A DNA stretch of 64,000 nucleotides from Talpa occidentalis. Lineage: Eukaryota; Chordata; Mammalia; Eulipotyphla; Talpidae. A program made the position numbers and the translations under genes. Location of the stretch: contig NW_023605305.1 of NCBI RefSeq assembly GCF_014898055.3, positions 111,758,734 through 111,822,733 of the forward strand. The letters are read 5' to 3'. Positions 1 to 10,729 of the stretch are shown one piece after another. Under the pieces are notes generated by a model. That model ran no database searches. It saw only the letters and a program-made list of their open reading frames with translations, and had not been told where the DNA came from. How positions within the stretch are numbered: position 1 is the stretch's first letter; the number at the start of each line of letters is the position of its first letter.

Positions 1-14
1 AGAGAGAGAGAGAG

Positions 15-958
15 CATCCCTGCCTCCTCTACCCTTTCGTCTCAACAGAGACAGTGAGAGAAGAAAGACAGGAGCAAGTGAGAACCTTACATTAAGTAAC
101 CACACGTGTCTGTGAAATATATCTGCAGCCTCCCTATTTGAGCGGCAGGGACTTCATGGCAGATATTAAACATTTAATTGACTAGAGAAACCCATCGCAG
201 AACAAAGCCCCCTTTCTTTCTGAGCTATCATGTGATAGCCCAAACACAGCAGTTGCTATTTCCCCCCAGACGCTATCAACCACAGCTATTTGTCTTGGTT
301 CTCGAATGTTCTAAAGACAACAACTTAACCAAAACTCAGCAGCCGTGTCCATCAGTCACAGCCCCCAGGAGCCCCTGGTTCAGCACGGCAAGCCCTGGAG
401 TTCACAGAGACTCCCCGGCCTGCTCAGGGCAGCCAGATGCCAGCCAGCCTGTGCCTCCCTTTCATGCTCACCCACCACAAGGCCATTTGGGCTGGGTAGT
501 GGTGGGGGTTCACCACCCTTTCCCAGCCCCACCCCAGATCTAAGTGGAGCCTCCTCTTGCCTGAGGCGGGCTGGGGGGTGGAGCATGAACAAAGGCCTGG
601 GAGGGAGATGGGGTGGGGTTAGATTTGTTCCAAAAGTTCAGCAACTGCTGCTTATTGAAAGGCTTGTTTTCAGCCCAGGAATCCAGTCTTTACCAGGCGG
701 GGAGAAGGGAGTGGACCTAATAGGAGGATTTGAAAGGAGCACCATGAGCTGGGGAGCAAGCGGGGGCAGAGCACAGGTGCTTTCTGGGTGTAGAGGAAGG
801 GGTAGCTTTCTCCTTCCCTCCCCCCTTGCTTTCCAATTTGGATCATCAGTGGGACTCCAGCAAGGCTGGGAAGTCACACACAAAGATATCAAATTGAGGG
901 CCACGGCCCCGCTTCTGAGGGTTCAAGGAAGGCAGGTGACAGTTTTGCTTGCTAGTTA
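15..958. other. gene-free stretch, no element recognised
   Basis: Bases 1-14 are a short (AG)n run cut by the window edge. The rest is moderately GC-rich single-copy-looking DNA. It carries overlapping open frames of up to 204 codons (345-959, +), but these have no domain, signal peptide or recognisable family, and their composition follows the local C/T-rich DNA. I see no gene here. Confidence 0.6.
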
Positions 959-1072
959 AGCGTTCAAATCCTATACTTCCTCTTTCACTGGCGGTATAAC
1001 CTCGGATTATTCCCTTAACCAGTCAGCCTCAATTTCCTCATCTATAAAATGGAAATAATGTGCTGCTTTATA

Positions 1073-1816
1073 ATTTTTGTCATTTTTTAAAGATTTATTT
1101 TATTTATTTATACATAGAAGAACTGGGGTGTAGGCCAGAGGTGCAGGGGGTGAGAGGATTCACCAGAGACAGAGTTGGGGGCAGAACAGGCAGATCGACA
1201 GAAATACACTGCTGAGGGGAGCAGCGGGAGAGATAGGAGAGGTCTGCTCTGCCGTGTGGGTCACCTCCCTGGATCGAACTTAGGCCACAACAGTGATAGT
1301 GTTGTAGAGTAACCCCGATACAAAACGGGGTGCCTGGCTGTGGGTCCTCACCCGCGCGCTTAAAAGGACTTATCAATGCTCTACTGCAGGCACACGCGAA
1401 AGGTTAATAAAAGGTTTATTTACAAGGGGAGGGGAAATGAGGAAATGTACAGCTCAGGGAGAAAAGTGGGAGACAAAGTTTTAAATGAGTCCTACCCGAT
1501 CCCCCGATCAGGAATCCCAAAATGGCACTCTGAGAGCTGGCCGCCAGCCAGGAGCGGTGAAGCCAGGAGGCGAGCGATCGCGAACCCCCCAAGGCCCACG
1601 TGTTTGGTTTTTATACCCAACCTGGCTGCTTCACTCCACCCTCAGGTCCCAGCCACCCTCCCTTTGGTGGTGATGGGATTTGTCTTTCCCAATGTCCTGA
1701 TGGCTTTAGTCTTGAGTGGGGGTGGAGTCCACAAAGCCTGTATGGGATTAGCTCAGGACATCCTTTCCCCCTAAAAATTGTGCTGAAACTTAACTCCTAG
1801 GCCACCAGGTAGGCTC
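1073..1816 (-). mobile_element. tRNA-derived SINE, interrupted by an LTR
   Basis: Reverse-strand copy of the window's lineage-specific SINE. The A/T-rich tail lies near 1073-1110, and the body near 1110-1299 holds the family block CTGCTGAGGGGAGCAGCGGG. The tRNA-like head resumes at 1776-1816, ending in GCCACCAGGTAGGCT. Between body and head sits a retroviral LTR (1300-1775). Perfect 14-bp duplications (TGTGCTGCTTTATA) flank the whole unit, which shows that body and head belong to one insertion. This is an older, more divergent copy than the ones at 3504 and 10401. Confidence 0.8.
1300..1775 (-). mobile_element. solo retroviral LTR inside a SINE
   Basis: This matches, on the opposite strand and with clear divergence, the LTR at 39590-40058. 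Shared landmarks are the terminal block with GTGGGTCCTCACCC, the polyadenylation signal (TTTATT on the + strand at 1415-1420), a TATA box (reverse complement at about 1608-1615), and the U3 blocks CACCCTCAGGTCCCAGCCACC and GGTGGAGTCCACAAAGCCTG. No internal retroviral sequence adjoins it, so it is most simply a solo LTR left by LTR-LTR recombination. I could not identify a clean short target duplication. It must be younger than the SINE it interrupts. Confidence 0.75.
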
Positions 1817-1945
1817 TGTGCTGCTTTATATATGAAGACATATGGCACTACCTTTTTTTATAGTGTTAGCATGTGGAATACAGAGGGAAAATACCGCGTG
1901 AAATGTGTGGCCCATAGTAAGTGCTCATTTAACAAATAGGGTTCA

Positions 1946-2800
1946 GCGCTGACTAAATGCCAGACTGTGCTTTGGGTACTGAGTGAACAAAACAAAGAAA
2001 ATCCTGCTCTTGAGACATTAACATTCTAGGTGGGGGAGAAAGATAATAAACTAGTCAGTAAAATATAGAGTAAGTCAGATGACCAAAAGTGCATGACAAA
2101 AATAAAAACAGGAAGGGGACCAAGGGGCATGGGAGAGGAAGGATTGTCATTTTAAAAAGAGCGGGCAAAACTCCCCAAGAAAGTGACATTTGACGAAAAA
2201 GACCTGGAGGAAGTAGGAACCCAGCATGCAGGTGCTTGAGGGAAGCACGTGCTGGGCAGAGGGAATTTCCAGTGCAGAGGCCTGAGCTCAGAGTGCACCT
2301 AGTCCCTCGAGACACAGCAGGGAGGCTGGTGTGGCTGGAGCTCGGTGAGGCAGGGAGAATCTTGGGAAATGAGGTCAGAGAGGTAATGGTGTGCGCGAGG
2401 GAGGGGCAGTGGAAGCAGGGAGTGTGTTCATGTAGGAACTTGCTGGTCATTGTAAAAACTTGGGAGAGTTTTGAGGAGAGGAGCGATATAATTGTATTAA
2501 TGTTTTAACAGGATTGTTTAGGCTGGTGTGTTGAAACTAGGCTGTGGGGGTCATGAGTGGTAGTAGGGAGACACGCAAAGGCCAACGCATCCCCAGGGGA
2601 GAGGTGGTGGTGGCTGTGCTGGGTGATTGGAGAAGAGGTGGCGAGATGTGCTTGGATTGGGGTATGTTTTTTAAGAAGAGCTGACAGAATTTAATGACAG
2701 ATTTAATGGGGAAAGCCACTGGTGAAGCAGGTGGGGCTTGGGGCAGAAGACACTATGAATTTTGTTTTGGGCATTGTGCATGATTGTCACCTGAATAGCC
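1946..2800 (+). repeat. ancient interspersed repeat (family unassigned), copy 1
   Basis: Starts with 'CTAAATGCCAGACTGTGCTTTGGGTACTGAGTGAACAAAACAAAGA' and runs through 'ACATTCTAGGTGGGGGAGAAAGATAATAAAC', 'AAGTGACATTTGACGAAAAAGACCTGGAGG' and 'GAGGTCAGAGAGGTAATGG'. This block order recurs in mammalian genomes and in diverged partial copies here near 4827, 12189 and 29590. I recognise the family pattern but cannot name it with confidence. It has no coding capacity. Confidence 0.55.
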
Positions 2801-3486
2801 CCGTTGAGACTTGTATTGGGAATTTGTCTTCTTCCAATGCTGCCATGTGACAGACCCAGGCTGTCTTGCTGGAGAGTCATACGGAGGAAAACTAAAGTGT
2901 CCTGGGCCTGTGATAAAGAGAATCACAGGAGGAGTGGTTTCTTTTCTCTGCTCCCTATCATCATATCAGTGTGTAGAACCTGGGTTTCAGCAGCAACCCT
3001 CTGATAGGGTCTGTGGGTCTTTAAATATATCATCAAATCACTGAAGTCAGCTCCCACCTCCAGACTTCCTACTATGTGAGATACTGTATGTCTTCTTATG
3101 TTATCTTTTGTGTTGGTCCAGCTATGCTTTGCAATTGGAAGAATTCTGTTGCACAAAACATCAACAAAATAGATGCAGAATTCAGATGGACCTCACTGAA
3201 GACACATATTCAATTCTGTGAGATGCAGGTAAAGTGAGAACGATGTGCCAAGCATGGGATCACACACAGATGAATAAAACTCTCTTACTAGGAATATCTT
3301 ATAACAAATCTACGTGTGTCTAAATTGTGGACTGGGGATAGTAAAAGACAGACATTCTTATTCCAGAAAGCAGAATATATTAAGTGCTCTGAAAGAGACA
3401 GTGGAAGTTAAAGAAGACAGTGATAACATCCACGGGGGGAAGCTGGGCTAGTCTCCATTAGCGAAGTCGAATACTAGCTGGACATT
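2801..3486. other. gene-free stretch
   Basis: Mixed-composition DNA between an old repeat and a young SINE. Only short frames (under 80 codons) occur on either strand. I see no splice-flanked exon, RNA gene or repeat that I can name. Confidence 0.5.
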
Positions 3487-3503
3487 AAAAAATAGGTAGG
3501 ACT

Positions 3504-3796
3504 GGGCCTCCCCGGTGGCGCAGTGGTTGAGCGCTGGGTTATGAAGCGCCTGCAGCCTCTGTAGCGCCGGTTCAATCCCCGGCCGCCGGGCGAGGGTCCC
3601 ACATGGCGCGCAGACCTCTCCTGCCGCCCGCTGCTCCCCTCAGCAGTGTACTTCGGTCCTTCTGCCTGCTCTGCTCCCCGCTCTGGCTCTGGTGAATTCT
3701 CTCACCCTCCCGCGCTTCTGACTATACCCCGTGCTTGTATAAATAAATAAATAAACAAACAAACAAATACATAAATAAATCTTTAAAAAGAAAAAA
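3504..3796 (+). mobile_element. young tRNA-derived SINE (bat Rhin-1-like), full length
   Basis: Begins GGGCCTCCCCGGTGGCGCAG. It has a pol III A box (TGGCGCAGTGG, about 3517-3527) and a B box (GGTTCAATCCC, about 3569-3579). The family body contains CTGCTCCCCTCAGCAGTG. The tail has repeated AATAAA and a TCTTT just before the A-run, as in T+ class SINEs. An identical 17-bp target duplication (AAAAAATAGGTAGGACT) flanks it at 3487-3503 and 3797-3813. Perfect duplications and intact promoter boxes imply recent insertion. The family identification is from memory. Confidence 0.9.
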
Positions 3797-3813
3797 AAAA
3801 AATAGGTAGGACT

Positions 3814-4826
3814 TTGGAGATGGAAGTGGAGTGACGGACTAACTGCCCAGGTCTAGAAAACAGAGTCCTGTAATGACCAAGGTAGAGGTAAGAAAGGTAG
3901 AGGGTTGGCTGGAAGGCTGCAGGGAAGCTCAGCTCAGCCATTTGGGGCATGAATAGAGGAGTGAAAATTACGCTGAAAGTTACATTGACCAGGGTTTGAG
4001 AGGTCTGAGATGCCAGGCCAAGGAATTAGGGTTTGCTAGGGTTGAAGTTGTGGTCCCTGGAGCACTTCCCAATAGGTACACAATTGGAGCTGAGTGTGGG
4101 AAGGTTCATCTTCAGCAGAGGGACTGCAGAATGTGCTTTTTAACCCGACAATAACTGTTTTAGTTATTTGCTACACCTTCATATACATTCATTCATTCCA
4201 CCTCCATCTAGGTCTAGACATATCTAGGACCTAGGCAAGAACAAACAAGGGTGGGTTCCAGCGATGGGACATGCCTGAGGGCAGATCACCCCTTTCCTTA
4301 GACTCTTTCTAACCTATGAGAGCCTCCACTCCATTTAAAACCTGCCTGTGCTGCCCACGTTTGCACCAGGACAAGATTCTCTATTCTCTAACATTCACCC
4401 AGGAGAGCTCCCAGCAGCCATGGTACCCTCTGCAGAGCACCATGAAATATTGATATATTTAAGTCCCAAATATAGCCTATGATTAAGCGCAAAATTATAT
4501 ATTTAGCCACTGTGCTTAAATTGCTTAGAAATGTTCAATTTAATTAAATTTACAGACACTAACACACAATATAAAACCACAACCATAAGCCCAAACACCT
4601 GCCCATAGGAAAAACAAGCTGTCAGACTAAGCATTGGCCGCGATGCCTGGGTCCATTAATATTCATTTGCTACTTGCTGATTCTTTCTGTCATCTGCTAG
4701 CACTGGCCAGTGGACAGGCAATAGCAGGTGCCAAAGATTTAATAAAAATGTAGAGAGGAAAAAGCTAAAAGCTGGAGAAATTCTATCCATTAACTTAATA
4801 TTTCTGGGAATTAGTATATTTCTTCA
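3814..4826. other. gene-free stretch
   Basis: No open frame of 60 codons or more. The part at 4430-4620 is AT-rich and low in obvious repeats, and could be a conserved non-coding segment. I cannot test conservation from one sequence. Confidence 0.45.
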
Positions 4827-4925
4827 TTCACTCTACAAAGATTGATTGAGCAGTTAACGGTGAGCCAGGCACCGTGCCAAGCACAGGAGATACAGAGAAG
4901 TGAGGCACTATCCCGGCTTCTAGAA
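4827..4925 (+). repeat. fragment of the same ancient repeat family as 1946
   Basis: The text 'GAGCCAGGCACCGTGCCAAGCACAGGAGATACAGAGAAGTGAGGCAC' is the typical opening of this old family (a 'ccaggcactg..ctagg cactggggatacag' pattern). Short and diverged. Confidence 0.4.
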
Positions 4926-6544
4926 GTCAGCTAGCAGGGGAGGCAGGACGAGAGGAAGTGAGGGCCCTGGGGGAGTAGTAAGGGACCTGGGAGTCCAGAG
5001 CCTGGGGCAGGCGAGGCTCAGAGGGGTGGAGCCACCTCAGCCTCACGCAAGTCTAGGAAATAAAAGGAAGTTGGTTGAGTCAGTGCTTGTCAGAATGAGG
5101 AGGTTTCTAGTCCTGGGAAATTCTCCCTGAACTGAGGGTAGGGGTAGGATCCATAGAGGGTCACCAACATTTCTGTTTCATGAAACAATGGTCCTTCCAA
5201 GTATAGACCACGTGCATCATCTTATAAGCAGAAGCAATGTGACAAGATGAAAGAAAAAATGAAGGAAAAAGAAATAAGAAGCATGTAATTTCAGAAAAGA
5301 GAACTGTCTTTAGTTGGTATCTGTCTAGCTTGGCGAAGAAATCATCACATTGTCCTTATTTATCTCATTTTGCTGCAGATTCACAAAAGTAGGACTTGGA
5401 GATGCAGGGAGAAGTTGGGGCAGGGGCCACAAGCAGAGGGAAGGGAACATGGGCAGAGGTCCTGGGGGGGTCTATTGGGGGCTGGGGGAGTACAGGGCCT
5501 CCTTTCTAAAAACTATGACAAATTATACTTTGTGTGGGTATCAAGAATATAATATTTGACCCTAAGAGCTCATTACTTTTCCTTTTGATGTTCAAAGAAA
5601 TTGAAACATGCCTGTGGGCCCCTCAGGGGCTCTGCCCACTATGCCTAGTGGGTAAGTCAGCCTGACTCTATTCAAATTGGGCAGCCACAGAACTGTGGGG
5701 TCCCAGAGGCTCCCTGTCATGGCTATCCTCTCTCTGGTTCTGTCTGTGGAAGAGTCTGTTCCCATCTGGGGAGCAAGGCTTGCACAAGAGGGAAACCGAA
5801 GAATGAAATCACAAGATGCGGTGTGCATGACCAGGACTAGATACTCCAGAAGGTGAAGGGCACTTGCCAATGGCCAGTAGGACCGGCTGGCCTCTTCCGG
5901 CTTCAGGGACAGGAAGCAGCAGGGGCCTGCCCCTTCTGGAAAGTCTGCCAGATGGTCTAGCAGCCCAGGTCTGGCCTGATCTACATTTTAGTGGCCAGAC
6001 CAAGGTTTTCACAATTCAAACCCCTCCTCCACCAACAGGCTGCCCAACCCACCTCTGTTGTGTGTTAAAGTGAAGCTCAATCTCCATTGGCCTCCTCTTG
6101 GATCAAGTCTTAGGGGTGTGTTTATGGGAGGTAGTTGCTGGGGACAGTGGCTGGTACTTTGTTCTCGTTTGTGTGCAAAGGAAGTCTTATCTAGGATAGG
6201 CAGGGCTGGAGGGCAGGGTCCAAGGTCACCTGGAGGGCAAGGACTCTGAGATCACTGAGAGGGGAGGAAAATGGAGGGGGTGGGGAAAGAGAGAGAGAGA
6301 GAGAGTGAGCGCACAGGAATACATAGCAGGAGCCCAGTTAATGTTTTAGAAAGAATGATGAATCCTTACTGTGTGCTCTGATACATTTTCTTAACTTCGC
6401 GTAGGCAAAAGAAGGCCAGTGACAAGTGCATAGTAGTAAAAATTGAGAGAGCCAAAATGGACAAATAAAATGTCTAACTGGAGTAGTGCCTTGATGAGTA
6501 AATAGAATTTCCATGCTCTCTGCTGTCTTTCTCCACAATATTTG
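4926..6544. other. gene-free stretch with a short (GA)n run
   Basis: Contains small overlapping frames under 95 codons with no recognisable protein. A (GA)n microsatellite lies at about 6289-6306. Nothing else is identifiable. Confidence 0.5.
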
Positions 6545-7390
6545 ATAGTGAAAAAATTTAAAGCTACAGAAAACTTGAAAGAATATTGCAATGAATATTT
6601 ATGTCCCCCTCCTGCAGATTCATTAGCTAGCATTTTGCCACATTTGCTTTTTCTCTCTGTGTAGATATAGTCTGAGTATTATGTGTATACACAGGAGTGT
6701 ATGTGTGTGTACACAGGAGTGCATGTGTGTCTACAGGAGTGCATGTGTGTGTCTACAGGAGTGCATGTGTGTATTTACAGGAGTGCATGTGTGTGTATAC
6801 AGGAGAGAGCATGTGTGTGTCTACAGGAGTGCATGTGTGTGTTTACAGGAGAGTGCATGTGTGTGTATACAGGAGAGTGCATGTGTGTCTACAGGAGTGC
6901 ATGTGTGTGTTTACAGGAGAGTGCATGTGTGTGTGCTTTTTCTAAACCATTTCAAAGAAAACTACAGACGTGATGACACTTCACTATGTAACTACTAACA
7001 ATAGACACGCTCCTAAAATATCATTATTACACTGAAGAAATGGAACACTGATGCAATAGTATTATCTGATCTATGGTTCAGTTATCTGAAAAAATATTTT
7101 ATTAAATATATATTTTATATGTAATATATAATATCTATATACAATTTCTGTACATTTAATATGCCATTAAATAAATAATGCATAGTTATATTTATATATG
7201 TAAAATCCAGGATCCAATCGAGCTCACTCATCCTTATTTGGTTGTTCGGTCTTTTTAGTTGCCATTCATCTAGAAAAGTTCCCTGCCTTTTGCTTTCTCT
7301 GCCTTCATGACACACTGACATCGTTAAGGAGTCAGCTGGTGACCCTGTCCAATGTCTCTCCGCAATCTGAGTTTTGCTGATTGTTTCCTC
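6545..7390 (+). mobile_element. old L1 3'-region relic
   Basis: Three blocks in order match the well-known 3' part of ancient mammalian L1s: 'CATTTTGCCACATTTGCTTTTTCTCTCT' near 6632-6660, 'AACCATTTCAAAGAAAACTACAGACGTGATGACACTTCACTATGTAAC' near 6945-6995, then 'ATAGTATTATCTGATCTATGGTTCAG' and 'TTAGTTGCCATTCATCTAGAAAAGTTCCCTGCC' up to about 7290. The microsatellite-prone spot after TTTCTCTCTCTG has expanded into a minisatellite (6681-6937). No reverse-transcriptase frame survives. Confidence 0.65.
6681..6937 (+). repeat. minisatellite, about 22-bp unit (ACAGGAGTGCATGTGTGTGT)
   Basis: About eleven imperfect units of the type ACAGGAGTGCATGTGTGTGT plus CT, AT or TT. Some units carry an extra AG (CAGGAGAGTGCATG). 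Because the array is translatable in all three + frames, it makes three Cys/Val-rich 80-105 codon frames. These are artefacts of the repeat, not genes. Unit length alternates mainly around 20-24 bp. Confidence 0.9.
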
Positions 7391-9794
7391 CAGCTGAGTG
7401 CTGGAGGCAAGAAGGCCAGAGAGGTGCTCACAGGAGGTCTGCTACCTGCATTGTTTGTTAATTATTTGGTTAAGAGCATATCCACCAGATCTCTCCATTG
7501 TAAAGATGGCTTTTGACCTTTGCAATTAATAATTACACCTTGGGTATTAACTTGTTTTTCTAGGATCAAAACTTATCTACTTTTCTTGCAAAAATCTTCC
7601 CTTTCTCCCATTGTCTCATCACAAACCCTGTGGCTGGTGGTGTATGATTCAGAGCCGGCACTCAGGAGGAGGCACGCTGCTCCATGGTTGTGGCAATTAA
7701 TAAACATAATGCTTCCTAATGTTTTTGTAGCATCTTACAATTTGCAGAACATTTTCACACATATTGCTGCTTTTTATTTTCCCCAGATTTCCTTTTCATT
7801 CTCTAAGAAGTAAGAACGTTCAGAGTCATTCACTCATTCACCAACCCACACATTCATCCTGACCACACGCCAGGCACTGACGGGAGTAGTGGGGGGAAGC
7901 TTTTGGCATGAGTGAGGGGGTCAGGTCTATGTGGGGAGACAGGCACACAAACTGCAATGCCACGTCATAAGTCCTGCAGTGCAGAATGTGTGCATGGAAG
8001 GAGCAACCCAGGAGAGAACCAACGTGAAACAGAAGGAGGGGCTCCAGCCTCTCCTACCCACTGTCACGTGATAACATATATTCCCACCTTTTTAAAGCAT
8101 AGTGAGGTGGGTTTTTTAATCACTGCAGCTAAGTGCATCTTGTGTGATGCTCAGAGTCCTCATTGCAGATGAGGATATTAAGTCCCCAAAGCAAAATGAT
8201 TTTGCCAAATGAAACTCAGCTAGTTAATGTCTGCACCTGTTCTTGATCCTGACTGCCCTGCCATACCCTCTGTACCCTCCCCTTCAACGCCTGGGGGAAG
8301 AGGCAGGACAGCTCTTGTTTGGCTTGCCTCCTCTCTCGAACACCCAGAGCTAGGATGGCTGGATGGATGGAAGATGCCCAGCGACACTTATTCATCTGGT
8401 GTGAGCATAGGCCACTGCCTCCTGGACGACGGAGTGACGGGCATTTTCATTAAGGTAGAGCTGTTCACGTGGACAGATAGTGCGTGCACACAGTCCATCA
8501 GCCCAAACACACCAACACACTGCCTAAAGGCCACAACGAGCCCCATGAATAATCCCCTGTATGTGTGGACCCTGGTAATCCCCTGTATGTGTGGACCCAA
8601 TGTCCAGGTGTCGAGGGACTGATTGTGTGGAAGACTAAATGACTCAGGAAACAGGAGTTAATGGCTAGGAGGAGTCTAGGCTGTTAGGGCCAAAGAAGAG
8701 GCTCAGCATAGCACAGAGCAAGTCTCCCCAGATGCTGTGGATATGAAGCAGGGGGGCAATTAGGCTCCAGCTATTTGCAGACGGACAAAGGTGAGCTAAG
8801 TGGCTCAGTTCCGTGTGTAGGTTGGCGCCAAGGACTGTCATGCAAACAGAGGCTGTGGAATGATGCAGGGGTCACCTTGTGGAGGGCAGGGTCTGGAGTC
8901 AGAAACATTTCAAATGCATCTTCTGGGCTTTATAAGCGGCATCATGCAAATCAACGCAGAGGTCACGGATTCCAAAGCCTTGCCTGCTAATTGTCACACT
9001 TCTCCTTAAGTAATTTTGCCGGGGGTACTGCTGATGCAGCCTGATTTGTGTGGCTGTGTGTAGACAGGGGAGGCCCAGGGGTGGGGGGTGGGGAGTTGTG
9101 GCGGTTTTTTTTTTTTTGCCAGCATTTGCCTTTTTTTTTTTAATCTTTTTTTCCCCTGCTGTTCTCCACCCCTACAATAAGCTGAGGCAGTGTAAGTTAC
9201 AATTTATTAGCTGGTTGCTATGGGTTACACCAGTGCTCCACAGATATTCCCTTCAGAAATAGTAACATTTAATGTAATGTAAAACAGAACTACTGTATCA
9301 CCACTTGGTTGGCTTCTGCTGGCTTGCAATATTATATCCTCCCCTGCTGAGATGGAAGCCTCGGGAAATTAGCTGGTGCCCGTTACTTTATTATGATGAG
9401 GGGTGTCTGCCATACCCCTTGTTTCACGAAAAAGAAAGCTCATGACCGAGGGTGTCTGCAGGATTCGGCTGCCCACCTGCAGCGCCAGGCAGTGCCCGAG
9501 ACCCACTTTTTCATCTTCCTGTTTATTATTTAAGGCATCTCCTCCAAGCTGAGTCCCTGTGGGCTCAGGGCCGTACCATATCAGGGAGGTTAGTCGTCAC
9601 TGCCACGGGTTGTATTTATTTTGCCATCTGTATATAATATTTGTAGCAGGCTGGCTAACAAGGGTTTGGAGGCTGGTAAATTTTGAGAGTAATATTTGGC
9701 TGTATGGGTGATTTAAATTGAAAAGGTGACCAGACTCAAAAGCCTGAGTCTACGCATTCGATTTAAAAATAAAAACAGGGGAGGGATCATCACA
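7391..9794. other. gene-free stretch
   Basis: Only short frames. A 23-bp sequence (TAATCCCCTGTATGTGTGGACCC) is tandemly repeated with a 26-bp period at 8550-8572 and 8576-8598. Poly-T runs occur at about 9104-9142. A perfect octamer ATGCAAAT lies near 8945, but a single octamer is not evidence of regulation. Around 8110-8220 there is weak MIR-like sequence. Confidence 0.5.
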
Positions 9795-9970
9795 AGGGAC
9801 TATAATGATGGTTGACAGGTGATGGGGTGACGGGAGATTTGTGGGGACTACACCTGAGGGAGAAATCAAATACTGTCCAAAAATAAACAACAATGTAAAA
9901 GAATAAAAAAAGAGAATGATTTATTAAATAAATATCATTGAAACTCCTAAAAAAATTTAATAAAAGCAAC
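9795..9970 (+). mobile_element. A-tailed retroelement 3' end, copy 1 (family unknown)
   Basis: Shares with 49695-49840 the ordered blocks 'GGTGACGGGAGATTTGTGGGGACTACACCTGAGGG', 'GTCCAAAAATAAACAACAATGTAA' and a following A-rich tail. Two dispersed copies ending in an A-rich tail suggest a non-LTR retrotransposon 3' end or a SINE-like element. I do not recognise the family. Confidence 0.5.
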
Positions 9971-10204
9971 AATGTAGAAGAGAGACAGTGTTTTCTGGTA
10001 AGCAACATTCTCTCTCTCCTGCCCACTGGCTCCATCTCTGCCACCCCCCTTGCCACCACCAGCTCCAGGCACACCCTCCTCTCTGCTCACCCACTTTTTC
10101 CCCTCCCACATGTACCCTTGCACATGTAGGTCACTGGGCCGTGCCACGAGTGTGTGCTTCCCCAATGCACCTGCTTCTGTGGGAGGATTGTGGGGGTAGG
10201 AGAA

Positions 10205-10387
10205 AGAATATGGGTTCTGGGTTGAGTGGGTCTTAGTTCAAAACCTGCCTCTGCCACATCCTGGCTGTATGACCTTGAGCAAGTCGCAACTAGTTGGAGG
10301 CTCAGTTTCCATACTGAACATGGGCTGACGCTATTTACCTTGCACACTCATCCCCAGGGTTAGAGGCTCAAGCACAGTGCCTGGCTT
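10205..10387 (+). mobile_element. MIR SINE relic
   Basis: Nearly full MIR order: 'CCTGCCTCTGCCACATCCTGGCTGTATGACCTTGAGCAAGT', then 'GGCTCAGTTTCC', then the tail 'AAGCACAGTGCCTGGC'. The adjacent young SINE inserted just 3' of this relic. Confidence 0.8.
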
Positions 10388-10400
10388 AAAGAGTGGACCT

Positions 10401-10715
10401 GGGCCTCCCCGGTGGCGCAGCCGTTGAGCGCTAGGTTGCGAAGCTGCCCGTGGACTCTGTGGTGCCAGTTTGATCCCCGGCTGCTCCCCGGCCACCAGAG
10501 GAGGGTCCCACATGGCGCGCAGACCTCTCCTGCCACCCGCTGCTCCCCTCAGCAGTGTACTTCTGTCCTTCTGCCTGCTCTGCTCCCTGCTCTGGCTCTG
10601 GTGAATTCTCTCACCCTCCCGCGCTTCTGACTGTACCCAGTGCATGTATAAACAAAAACAAACAAACAAACAAACAAATAAATAAATAAAACATGCCTCT
10701 ATTAAAAAAAAAAAA
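10401..10715 (+). mobile_element. young tRNA-derived SINE, full length
   Basis: Starts GGGCCTCCCCGGTGGCGCAG. The A-box region is intact and the B-box-like segment is GTTTGATCCCC. The body is close to the copy at 3504, and the tail has AAACAAA/AATAAA repeats followed by a long A-run. An identical 13-bp target duplication (AAAGAGTGGACCT) flanks it at 10388-10400 and 10716-10728, so the insertion is recent. Confidence 0.9.
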
Positions 10716-10729
10716 AAAGAGTGGACCTG

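Larger units (their letters stand above)
960..1945 (+). mobile_element. MIR SINE relic, split by later insertions
   Basis: The left half (about 960-1058) has the MIR core order: a gap-prone 'ACCTCGG..TTATTCCCTTAACC' segment, then 'CTCAATTTCCTCATCTATAAAATGGAAATAATG'-type sequence. The right half (about 1831-1945) ends in the MIR tail signature 'GGCCCATAGTAAGTGCTCATTTAA'. The two halves are separated by a SINE that duplicated the target TGTGCTGCTTTATA (1059-1072 and 1817-1830). MIRs are inactive and shared by all mammals, so this is the oldest layer at the site. Confidence 0.7.

Noticed and set aside
345..959. 204-codon open frame on the + strand
   Set aside because: Low-complexity Gly/Ser/Pro/Leu composition, other frames open in the same DNA, and no domain, exon boundaries or family resemblance.
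6681..6937. CRISPR-like alternation of repeat and spacer
   Set aside because: The units are contiguous and imperfect with no unique spacers of constant length, and the surroundings are mammalian. It is a minisatellite.
6681..6998. Three overlapping Cys/Val-rich open frames of 82-105 codons
   Set aside because: They are the three reading frames of a minisatellite whose units contain no stop. No non-repetitive coding sequence supports them.
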